Assembly (NCBI GenBank): GCA_026168455.1
Contig: CM047426.1
Span: forward strand, 28,641,058 to 28,705,057
Direction of reading: 5' to 3'
From: Theocolax elegans
Taxonomy: Eukaryota > Arthropoda > Insecta > Hymenoptera > Cerocephalidae
Length of the DNA stretch: 64,000 nt
Below the pieces are notes generated by a model. The model had not been told where the DNA came from, searched no databases, and saw only the letters and a list, made by a program, of their open reading frames with translations. Shown piece after piece: positions 26,413-37,440 of this stretch; the stretch's first letter is position 1, and each line of letters starts with the position of its first letter. A program made the translations under genes and the position numbers.

Positions 26413-27670
26413 AAGTAAAAAAGTAAAAATTGATAAATAAAAAGATAGGCAAACATTGTCAATTCTCTAGTGCAGTCTATAGTATATACAGCTCGATTGT
26501 CCGAGTGATTTGAATAGTCCGAATTAATCGAAAGGATCGAGTTACTCAAATCATGAAAGTTACTCTAATAGTCTGAATCGTTCAGATTGTTAACCGAATT
26601 GATCAATTCGCCTGATCAACCTTCTATTCACCTACAGATATATCTTCAAAAAAAGCTCATAAGTTATTGAGTGAACAATTGGAGAATCAAAAGGTTCAAA
26701 CGTTTTATTGTACATATATGCAACGGTTAATACGACGCGAGTTAGACGAGTAGCTCGAATAGTACACGAATAACTTGAATTGTACGATCGGCTAGAGCTG
26801 AACGAGCAACTCAATTTATATCACTAGTTCAATAGGTAAATTTTACATATTATAATACATTATAATTTTATAAGATTTACATTTTTATTATATTTAGGTA
26901 AAATGTCTTTGGTGATGAGGTGCGGTATAAGTACATTAATATATGTATGTGTTGTATCGAATGTTAGTACACAGTGTTACATATACTCAGTGTCTCGTAG
27001 GACTCGATCAGAGTTGCTAAGGTGCTTCTGCGTTAGGTATCTTTGTCTATTTTTCTCTTTCGATCTCTTTAAATAGGTAGACAAAAGGGAGTATTGGAAA
27101 AATACAGTCAAACATAGAAGCGCGTAAAGAAACACATATTTTTAAATTGAAGGACCGGATGTAAAAAGGAGCTTAGCGCTCGAAAACGCGTACAAGTATT
27201 ATCCAAAATAGACAAATCCAACTTTTGACAAATTAATTTTTAAAAATACTGTTCTATAGAGAATTGAAAATCGAACCTTTTTTCTAAGTACGCTTTTTTC
27301 GTGCGATGATTATCGTACCGAAATAAAAATTAGAAGCAACAAATTTTTATCACGCAATTTTAATTAATTTTTAAAATGTAAATTGCTCTCATATGTTTAT
27401 TTATTACCCAATCATGCTGAAATTTTGACACAATATGCATAAACATAGCATTAACAATAGAATTGTAAAAATTGCAAAAATAATTAATTTTTTATAATTA
27501 TTTAATAACAAATTAATCGCTGTCGAAAATGATATTTATGAAATTCAACGAAAAAAAGTATCAAGAAAAAGTCAAGTTTGAAATAACTTTCAGCGAGTTA
27601 TTTGGTCCTAAATACTTAAAGAAGTTTTTTTATAAAATTTCAATAAATTTCAGTAAAACCTAACTAACAA
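26413..27670. other. stretch without a gene, with degenerate short repeats
   Basis: Between about 26470 and 26825 the sequence is built from degenerate copies of a motif like 'cgagtaactcgaatagt'. The rest is AT-rich, with no gene I can support. Confidence 0.4.
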
Positions 27671-27671
27671 T

Positions 27672-27965
27672 TAGGAGACCCTCATATGTTTGGGAAACGG
27701 ATCGTGCCCAGCTTGTAGGATATGTTTTCTGATATAAAAATATGTAGAAAGCCGGAGCCGCAGACCCTAACAATCGTTTTTTCAAAAGTTATACGCTATT
27801 AATGCAAAATTTCCAAAAAATAGAAACTTCACTTCAAACGCTTGTAACTTTTAACCTATCAATACCTGTGACATTCAAACCAATGTTTAATGAAATCTGA
27901 GATAAAATAGATATAATTTAAAAAAAGACGCTCAAATCCGTTGAAATGGAGCAAAGTTATATTTA
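27672..27965. mobile_element. partial copy of the palindromic MITE
   Basis: One arm of the 25738-26412 element, starting AGGAGACCCTCATATG and running through the 'agccggagccgcaga' block. It is diverged, lacks the second arm, and is joined directly to a retrotransposon fragment. Confidence 0.75.
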
Positions 27966-27989
27966 ATTCCTTTCTTTGTTTCCTAGCCT

Positions 27990-28510
27990 TTTTGTAACAG
28001 TTCGAGTATTTATTTTTGACATTGATTTAAACGTTTCTCTTAAGTCGGTGAACGGAATATTTGTATTTACGTCAGGTTCTGCTTTAAAAGCAATGTTTGA
28101 TGCCAGATCAGTATTCTTATTTCCCTCGATTACTCTGTGGACTAGAATCCAGACAAATTTGATTTTACTGTTGTTTGAGGTCGTCTAGGTAAAACCTTTG
28201 TATTTTTTCTTTGATGTTAAATATATATCGATTAGTCTTTATGTTTAGATCATTGATTTTAATTTAAGAACGCACTGAGAGAATCCGAGAATGTGAGGAT
28301 GTTGCGATGGTTGTTACATATTGCAAAGTCATTAGCGTCGTTCTTGATAATGGATTCTGCTGTATAGATTGAAGCACGATTATGAACGCTCCGCTGTGAA
28401 TAACAGACGTGTAAAACAGATGGGGCATCCCAAAACCTACTTCCATCTGCGTAGATCGCTATCGCTTTTAATTCTTTATGGGATAACAATTTGGTTAAGA
28501 TTATGAACAT
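27990..28510 (-). pseudogene. non-LTR retrotransposon RNase H fragment, copy A
   Basis: The minus strand encodes pieces of an RNase H domain: AIAIYADGSRFWDAPSV with the DG-S motif, then IYTAESI and TFSDSLSA, and in another frame VIEGNKNTDLAS, matching the conserved IEGNExAD region near the domain end. The frames are broken by stops and shifts, and no reverse transcriptase precedes it. This is a dead fragment of a non-LTR element. Copies recur at 31310-31815 and 33440-33850. Confidence 0.65.
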
Positions 28511-28574
28511 TATTTCTGGAGATCAACGTCTATACTGATGTGGATCGCGTGAAAATTATGTGTACACATATAAG

Positions 28575-28929
28575 AGTAGGGTAAGTAGTCATCAACCACC
28601 CATTTTCGAATACTTTTTCATTATTTGAGTTTAAAGCTTAAACAAAACATGACAGACTGGCATAACAACATTGGTTTTGTAAAGTTTGAACATGTAAACG
28701 TCGGTAAGCATGTTGGTATGACGTCCTCTTAAAAATCAAAGTTATAATTATATAAAATTTAACTATATTAAAAAATGCTACTCGGTATTCGAAAAAGTAT
28801 TCGATCGAATACTTTCATCGAATACTTCTTATTTAAGCGTTATTTGGTATACATATGTTTTGTTAAGCTATAAACTCAAATAATGAAAAAGTATCGAAAC
28901 GGTGGTTGATGACTACTTATCCAACCCTG
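28575..28929. mobile_element. MITE with GGGTAAGTAGTCATCAACC termini, copy A
   Basis: Inverted ends of about 60 bases: GGGTAAGTAGTCATCAACCA on the left and its complement ending near 28922. Internal 'gtattcgaaaaagtattcg' repeats are present. It encodes nothing recognisable. It recurs as part of the larger tandem unit at about 31886-32214 and 33941-34258. Confidence 0.75.
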
Positions 28930-29992
28930 ATACATATTATAAGGAACTGGAGTCAACTATTTATAAATGGGTAAATTTTCGAATATGTAAGTATTTAATG
29001 AACATTTGATCTCGTTTTTTATCTGACTTTCGCATTGTAAGATACTTTGTAACAATTTTACAGATTGGCAGTTTATTATTAGCAGATAATTCTGGATAGG
29101 TAGCTTAATTCTAAGTATTTACTTCTTTCTGGAAGGTACGTATCTACACTTAGATTCCTCGACTAGAATATTGGTGGAGGTACTAATTCTTTTCACGTCA
29201 TCTATTTCTCACGTTTGGATTATGATTGTATGTTTAATAAAACTGAAGTTATTTAACTAAAGTGAACTATTTCCCTTAGATTTTTCGATTGAATATCTTT
29301 ATTCCTGCGATCTATTTGCAAATTCAGTTTCAATCATATTCGTTTCCCAGAGATCAAATACTTTTCTTACTAATAAACTGAATAAATTTTACTTTCGTTG
29401 TTGAAAATTTTTAAATACTGCAATGATTTGCTTACGATTTTGATACAAGATTATAAATTCTAAATATACTTATAAGAATATAAAGTAATAATAGTATCTA
29501 AGACTACTTAAGTTTCTCTATACTTGTGCAGTACATAAAGTTTACTCACTTTAATTATTTATATTTTTAAGTAAACATAAAAATAACGTACGTTATTGTA
29601 AATTCTGTTTTAACACTTTCTGCAAACATTCCAACATTGCAATCCCCGTTAGAAGCAAAGTTATATGACGCATAATCTTGGAATTATGAAACATATAAAA
29701 TTTCTGCAAGTTTACCATAATACCATAACCATAGCCATAAAACGAAGGAGAGCCACAACATATCTATCGATTACGCGTATAATTGCAATTGCAAGTAACC
29801 TGCTGCGACGGCGCCATACGAAGGTCAGAAAAAAAATCAGACTTTTAGTATGTAGCCCGAAGTAAGAAGATGAACCGAATGTAATGACAAGATAGGTGAG
29901 TGGCAAAATAGGAGTGGCTCATATATTGCAGTAAATCCTATTTAATATAGAAAAAGAAAATTTTTTATAATAATTCTAAGCGATCGATCGAG

Positions 29993-30083
29993 TATAAAAT
30001 AAGCCCAAGTTGCATCTCTGAGTGTTCAGTTCTGGTCTTCTCCTACGCGACTAACGTTCAAAATTCTTTTCAATATGAAGTCG
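29993..30083 (+). promoter_or_regulatory. promoter and first exon of the second cuticle gene, copy A
   Basis: TATAAAA at 29993-29999, TCAGT initiator at 30026-30030, coding exon ATGAAGTCG at 30075-30083, then a GTACGT donor. It is intact and could splice in phase 0 to the exon at 39193, 9.1 kb away, if transcribed. Confidence 0.6.
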
Positions 30084-31309
30084 GTACGTAGTTGTCGTCT
30101 TTTTGTTGAGTGTCGAATTTTTTTGATACCAAGATAATTGGGTGCAAAATATTTACATTTCATAAGTTACTGTAGTGCAACGATTGAAAATATTCTATTG
30201 CTGATAAGTTAAAGTGTAACAAGTTTGTCTATAGTGATTGAAAAAGTGTTATTATTTAAAGCAAAACCAATATCTTGTTATTGTCAATCAATAATTTTAT
30301 TTTTTAACTAATTATTTTATTAGTATCAAAATTTTTACTTACATTATATACTTATATTATAAACTGGTGCTAACATTAAATAAGGTAACTTAATAAATAT
30401 AATTTAATGATTGTGTCTAGGACAGTCTTAACAATAATTAAAAGATTTGAAAAATTGATATACATGTATAAAAAAAGATCTCCCTCTACGTCATTTTTTA
30501 TTGGAAGCAAAGGCAGGTACTCGAAACGAAATATAAATGAGTTTTAAATGTACTGCTTTAATAAGAAAAATTAACTGCAATAATTAATTATTGTTATAAA
30601 TATTATTATAATTATCAATTATCGATTGTTTTATAGTCATTAAACGATTTTCGATTAAAAAGTCTTGCAATTACGTTATTTTTGTATTGCCGTAAGTAGG
30701 TTCCAAAGTCTTAATGTGAGTTTATTTAACTACTTCTGACATTTTACATATCTACAGATTTAAAAATGAAAGGGTAAACAAAATTAATTAAATATTACGA
30801 TACTTACAAAAAATTCACTATAGAAATTTTGGTTTTCCAGATGTTTTTATTAGTGAGAGATGTTTCCTTACAATAATTACGAAAAAACTAGTTTCTTGAA
30901 TTTGTAGATGATGTCCAGGTGGTCAGGATGACCTCCAGGACGACGGACTCATCGTCTACTGGAATGTCCACTGGATATTCCATGTCGAGCATACATACAT
31001 ACACACCTCATAAATATTTATATATATTATTATATAATAACTTTGTTTGAGGGTTCGAAATGTGATCTTAAAATTTTGGTCTTAAAATTTTGAACTGAAA
31101 ATTTTCCTTAGCTAATTAATATATAGGTGATGATTTCCAAAAAATAGAAACTTCACTTCAAACGCTTGTAACTTTTAACCTATCAATACCTGTAACATTC
31201 AAACCAATGTTTATTGAAATCTGAGATAAAATAGATATAATTTAAAAAAAGACGCTCAAATCCGTTAAAATGGAGCAAAGTTATATTTAATTCCTTTCTT
31301 TGTTTTCCT

Positions 31310-31815
31310 AGTCTTTTTGTAACAGTTCGAGTATTTATTTTTGACATTCATTTAAACGTTTCTCTTAAGTCGGTGAACGGAATATTTGTATTTACGTCAG
31401 GTTCTGCTATAATGGCAAGGTTTGATGCCAGATCAGTATTCTTATTTCCCTCGATTACTCTGTGGACTAGAATCCAGACAAATTTGATTTTACTGTTGTT
31501 TGAGGTCGTCTATGTATTTTTTCTTTGATGTTAAATATATATCGATTAGTCTTTATGTTTAGATCATTTGATTTTAATTTAAGTAACGCACTGAGAGAAT
31601 CCGAGAATGTGAGGATGTTGCGATGGTTGTTACATATTGCAAAGTCATTAGCGTCGTTCTTGATAATGGATTCTGCTGTATAAATTGAAGCACGATTATG
31701 AACGCTCCGCTGTGAATAACAGACGTGTAAAACAGATGGGGCATCCCAAAACCTACTTCCATCTGCGTAGATCGCTATCGCTTTTAATTCTTTATTGGAT
31801 AACAATTTGGTTAAG
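31310..31815 (-). pseudogene. non-LTR retrotransposon RNase H fragment, copy B
   Basis: Nearly identical to copy A and part of tandem unit B. The longest open part is 112 codons (31467-31805), with ADGSRFW and FSDSLSALLKLKS. It ends early by frameshift and is non-functional. Confidence 0.65.
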
Positions 31816-33274
31816 ATTATGAACCTTATTTCTGTAGATCAACGTCTATACTGATGTGGATTGCGTGAAAATTATGTGTACACGTATAAAGATTGGGTAA
31901 GTAGTCATCAACCACCCATTTTCGAATACTTTTTCATTATTTGAGTTTAAAGCTTAAACTAAACATGACAGACTTACATAACAACATTGGTTTTATAAAG
32001 TTTGAATCTGTAAACGTCGGTAAGCATGTTAGTACGGCGTCCTCTTAAAAATCAAAGTTATAATTATATAAAATTTAACTATATTAAAAAATGCTACTCG
32101 GTATTCGAAAAAGTATTCGATCGAATACTTTCATATGTTTTGTTAAGCTATAAACTCAAATAATGAAAAAATATTCGAAAACGGGTGGTTGACGACTACT
32201 TACCCAACCCTGATACATGTTATAATCTGAACTGGAGTCAACTAATTTATAAATGGGTAAATTTTCGAATATGTAAGTATTTAATGAACATTGGATCTCG
32301 TTTTTTTATCTGTCTTTCGCATTGTAAGATACTTTGTAATAATTTTACAGATTGGCAGTTTATTATTACAGATAATTCTGGATAGGTAGCTTAATTCTAA
32401 GTATTTGCTTCTTTCTCGTAGGTACGTATCTACACTTAGATTCCTCGACTAGAATATTGGTGGAGGTACTAATTCTTTTCACGTTATCTATTTCTCACGT
32501 TTGGATTATGGTTGTATGTTTAATAAAACTGAAGTTATTTAACTAAAGTGAACTATTTCCCTTAGATTTTTCGATTGAATATCTTTATTCCTGCGATCTA
32601 TTTGCAAATTCAGTTTCAATCATATTCGTTTCCCAGAGATCAAATACTTTTCTTATTAATAAACTGAATAAATTTTACTTTCGTTGTTGAAAATTTTTAA
32701 ATACTGCAATGATTTGATTACAATTTGAATACAAGATTATAAATTCTAAATAAACTTATAAGAATATAAAGTAATAATAGTATCTAAGACTACTTAAGTT
32801 TCTCTATACTTGTGCAGTTCATAAAGTTTACTCACTTTAATTATTTATATTTTTAAGTAAACATAAAAATAACGTACGTTATTATAAATTCTGTTTTAAC
32901 ACTTTCTGCAAACATTCCAACATTGCAATCCCCGTTAGAAGCAAAGTTATATGACGCATAATCTTGGAATTATGAAACATATAAAATTTCTGCAAGTTTA
33001 CCATAATACCATAACCATAGCCATAAAACGAAGGAGAGCCACAACATATCTATCGATTACGCGTATAATTGTAATTGCAAGTAACCTGCTGCGACGGCGC
33101 CATACGAAGGTCAGAAAAAAATCAGACTTTTAGTATGTAGCCCGAAGTAAGAAGATGAACCGAATGTAATGACAAGATAGGTGAGTGGCAAAATAGGAGT
33201 GGCTCATATATTGCAGTAAATCCTATTTATAGAAAAAGAAAATTTTTTATAATAATTCTAAGCGATCGATCGAG

Positions 33275-33365
33275 TATAAAATAAGCCCAAGTTGCATCTC
33301 TGAGTGTTCAGTTCTGGTCTTCTCCTACGCGACTAACGTTCAAAATTCTTTTCAATATGAAGTCG
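33275..33365 (+). promoter_or_regulatory. promoter and first exon of the second cuticle gene, copy B
   Basis: TATAAAA at 33275-33281, TCAGT at 33308-33312, ATGAAGTCG at 33357-33365 and a GTACGT donor. Intact, but followed by only about 70 bases of native intron before the next unit begins. Confidence 0.6.
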
Positions 33366-33436
33366 GTACGTAGTTGTCGTCTTTTTTTGAGTGTCGAATT
33401 TTTTTGATACCAAGATAATTGGGTGCAAAATATTTG

Positions 33437-36009
33437 TATTTACGTCAGGTTCTGCTATAATGGCAAGGTTTGATGCCAGATCAGTATTCTTATTTCCCTC
33501 GATTACTCTGTGGACTAGAATCCAGACAAATTTGATTTTACTGTTTGTTTGAGGGTCGTCTATGTATTTTTGTCTTTGATGTTAAATATATATCGATTAG
33601 TCTTATGTTTAGATCATTTGATTTTAATTTAAGTAACGCACTGAGAGAATCCGAGAATGTGAGGATGTTGCGATGGTTGTTACATATTGCAAAGTCATTA
33701 GCGTCGTTCTTGATAATGGATTCTGCTGTATAAATTGAAGCACGATTATGAACGCTCCGCTGTGAATACAGACGTGTAAAACAGATGGGGCATCCCAAAA
33801 CCTACTTCCATCTGCGTAGATCGCTATCGCTTTTAATTCTTATTGGATAACAATTTGGTTAAGATTATGAACCTTATTTCTGTAGATCAACGTCTATACT
33901 GATGTGGATTGCGTGAAAATTATGTGTACACGTATAAAGATTGGGTAAGTAGTCATCAACCACCCATTTTCGAATACTTTTCATTATTTGAGTTTAAAGC
34001 TTAAACTAACATGACAGACTTACATAACAACATTGGTTTTATAAAGTTTGAATCCTGTAAACGTCGGTAAGCATGTTAGTACGGCGTCCTCTTAAAAATC
34101 AAAGTTATAATTATATAAAATTTAAACTATATTAAAAAATGCTACTCGGTATTCGAAAAGTATTCGATCGAATACTTTCATATGTTTTGTTAAGCTATAA
34201 ACTCAAATAATGAAAAAATATTCGAAACGGGTGGTTGACGACTACTTACCCAACCCTGATACATGTTATAATCTGAACTGGAGTCAACTAATTTATAAAT
34301 GGGTAAATTTTCGAATATGTAAGTATTTACTGAACATTGGATCTCGTTTTTTTATCTGTCTTTCGCATTGTAAGATACTTTGTAATAATTTTACAGATTG
34401 GCAGTTTATTATTACAGATAATTCTGGATAGGTAGCTTAATTCTAAGTATTTGCTTCTTTCTCGTAGGTAGTATCTACACTTAGATTCCTCGACTAGACT
34501 ATTGGTGGAGGTACTAATTCTTTTCACGTTATCTATTCTCACGTTTGGATTATGGTTGTATGTTAATAAAACTGAAGTTATTTAACTAAAGTGAACTATT
34601 TCCCTTAGATTTTTCGATTGAATATCTTTATTCCTGCGATCTATTTGCAAATTCAGTTTCAATCATATTCGTTTCCCAGAGATCAAATACTTTTCTTATT
34701 AATAAACTGAATAAATTTTACTTTCGTTGTTGAAAATTTTTAAATACTGCAATGATTTGATTACAATTTGAATACAAGATTATAAATTCTAAATAAACTT
34801 ATAAGAATATAAAGTAATAATAGTATCTAAGACTACTTAAGTTTCTCTATACTTGTGCAGTTCATAAAGTTTACTCACTTTAATTATTTATATTTTTAAG
34901 TAAACATAAAAATAACGTACGTTATTATAAATTCTGTTTTAACACTTTCTGCAAACATTCCAACATTGCAATCCCCGTTAGAAGCAAAGTTATATGACGC
35001 ATAATCTTGGAATTATGAAACATATAAAATTTCTGCAAGTTTACCATAATACCATAACCATAGCCATAAAACGAAGGAGAGCCACAACATATCTATCGAT
35101 TACGCGTATAATGTAATTGCAAGTAACCTGCTGCGACGGGCGCCATACGAAGGTCAGAAAAAATCAGACTTTTAGTATGTATGCCCCGAAGTAAGAAGAT
35201 GAACCGAATGTAATGACAAGATAGGTGAGTGGCAAAATAGGAGTGGCTCATATATTGCAGTAATCCTATTTAATATAGAAAAAGAAAATTTTTTATAATA
35301 ATTCTAAGCGATCGATCGAGTATAAAATAAGCCCAAGTTGCATCTCTGAGTGTTCAGTTCTGGTCTTCTCCTACGCGACTACGTTCAAAATTCTTTTCAA
35401 TATGAAGCGGTACGTAGTTGTCGTCTTTTTGTTGAGTGTCCGAATTTTTTTTGATACCAATATAATTGGGTGCAAAATCATTTACATTTACATAAGTTAC
35501 TGTAGTGCAACGATTGAAAATATTCTATTGCTGATAAGTTAAAGTGTAACAAGTTTGTCTATAGTGATTGAAAAAGTGTTATTATTTAAAGCAAAACCAA
35601 TATCTTGTTATTGTCAATCAATAATTTTATTTTTTAACTAATTATTTTATTAGTATCAAAATTTTTACTTACATTATATACTTATATTAAAACTGGTGCT
35701 AACATTAAATAAGGTAACTTAATAAATATAATTTAATGAATTGTGTCTAGGACAGTCTTAACAATAATTAAAAGATTTGAAAAATTGATATAACATGTAT
35801 AAAAAAAGATCTCCCTCTACGTCATGTTTTTATTGGAAGCAAAGGCAGGTACTCGAAACGAAATATAAATGAGTTTTAAATGTACTGCTTTAATAAGAAA
35901 AATTAACTGCAATATAATTATTATTGTTATAAATATTATTATAAATTATCAATTATCGATTGTTTTATAGTCATTAAACGATTTTCGATTAAAAAGTCTT
36001 GCAATTACG
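33437..36009. repeat. tandem array unit C
   Basis: Starts inside an RNase H fragment (33440-33850, minus), followed by the MITE (about 33941-34258), the promoter and a damaged first exon, then about 600 bases of intron. It joins unit D at 'gcaattacgtaataatag'. Several one-base differences from unit B fall in homopolymers. Confidence 0.8.
35321..35409 (+). promoter_or_regulatory. promoter and damaged first exon, copy C
   Basis: TATAAAA at 35321-35327 and TCAGT at 35354-35358 are kept, but the exon reads ATGAAGCG (35402-35409), one base shorter than its sisters. Splicing to 39193 would shift the frame. This is either a real lesion or an assembly indel. Confidence 0.6.
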
Positions 36010-37440
36010 TAATAATAGTATCTAAGACTACTTAAGTTTCTCTATACTTGTGCAGTTCATAAAGTTTACTCACTTTAATTATTTATATTTTTAAGTAAAC
36101 ATAAAAATAACGTACGTTATTATAAATTCTGTTTTAACACTTTCTGCAAACATTCCAACATTGCAATCCCCGTTAGAAGCAAAGTTATATGACGCATAAT
36201 CTTGGAATTATGAAACATATAAAATTTCTGCAAGTTTACCATAATACCATAACCATAGCCATAAAACGAAGGAGAGCCACAACATATCTATCGATTACGC
36301 GTATAATTGTAATTGCAAGTAACCTGCTGCGACGGCGCCATACGAAGGTCAGAAAAAAATCAGACTTTTAGTATGTAGCCCGAAGTAAGAAGATGAACCG
36401 AATGTAATGACAAGATAGGTGAGTGGCAAAATAGGAGTGGCTCATATATTGCAGTAAATCCTATTAATATAGAAAAAGAAAATTTTTTATAATAATTCTA
36501 AGCGATCGATCGAGTATAAAATAAGCCCAAGTTGCATCTCTGAGTGTTCAGTTCTGGTCTTCTCCTACGCGACTAACGTTCAAAATTCTTTTCAATATGA
36601 AGTCGGTACGTAGTTGTCGTCTTTTTGTTGAGTGTCGAATTTTTTTGATACCAAGATAATTGGGTGCAAAATATTTACATTTCATAAGTTACTGTAGTGC
36701 AACGATTGAAAATATTCTATTGCTGATAAGTTAAAGTGTAACAAGTTTGTCTATAGTGATTGAAAAAGTGTTATTATTTAAAGCAAAACCAATATCTTGT
36801 TATTGTCAATCAATAATTTTATTTTTTAACTAATTATTTTATTAGTATCAAAATTTTTACTTACATTATATACTTATATTAAAACTGGTGCTAACATTAA
36901 ATAAGGTAACTTAATAAATATAATTTAATGAATTGTGTCTAGGACAGTCTTAACAATAATTAAAAGATTTGAAAAATTGATATAACATGTATAAAAAAAG
37001 ATCTCCCTCTACGTCATGTTTTTATTGGAAGCAAAGGCAGGTACTCGAAACGAAATATAAATGAGTTTTAAATGTACTGCTTTAATAAGAAAAATTAACT
37101 GCAATATAATTATTATTGTTATAAATATTATTATAAATTATCAATTATCGATTGTTTTATAGTCATTAAACGATTTTCGATTAAAAAGTCTTGCAATTAC
37201 GTTATTTTTGTATTGCCGTAAGTAGGTTCCAAAGTCTTAATGTGAGTTTATTTAACTAACTTCTGACATTTTACATATCTACAGATTTAAAAATGAAAGG
37301 GTAAACAAAATTAATTAAATATTACGATACTTACAAAAAATTCACTATAGAAATTTTGGTTTTCCAGATGTTTTTATTAGTGAGAGATGTTTCCTTACAA
37401 TAATTACGAAAAAAACTAGTTTCTTGAATTTGTAAATGAC
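36010..37440. repeat. tandem array unit D (3' copy, lacking the retroelement part)
   Basis: Begins about 500 bases upstream of the TATA box and continues through the promoter, first exon and intron, into single-copy intron leading to the real exon 2. Confidence 0.75.
36515..36605 (+). promoter_or_regulatory. promoter and first exon of the second cuticle gene, copy D
   Basis: TATAAAA at 36515-36521, TCAGT at 36548-36552, ATGAAGTCG at 36597-36605 and a GTACGT donor. It is the intact copy closest to exon 2 and so the most likely functional start. Confidence 0.7.

Larger units (their letters stand above)
27770..31060. repeat. tandem array unit A (retroelement, MITE, promoter and exon 1)
   Basis: Order: RNase H fragment, MITE, about 1 kb of AT-rich upstream sequence, TATA/initiator, Met-Lys-Ser first exon, and about 970 bases of intron. 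Units B to D repeat all or part of this order. Unit A ends with a GC-richer 'gtccaggtgg...' patch (about 30908-30985) that is absent from unit D. Confidence 0.8.
31130..33437. repeat. tandem array unit B
   Basis: Begins within the MITE arm (31133), followed by an RNase H fragment (about 31310-31815, minus), the MITE (about 31886-32214) and the promoter/first exon. It ends about 75 bases into the intron, where 'caaaatattt' is joined to the middle of the next RNase H fragment. The shared 'aatattt' at the junction is a microhomology. Confidence 0.8.
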
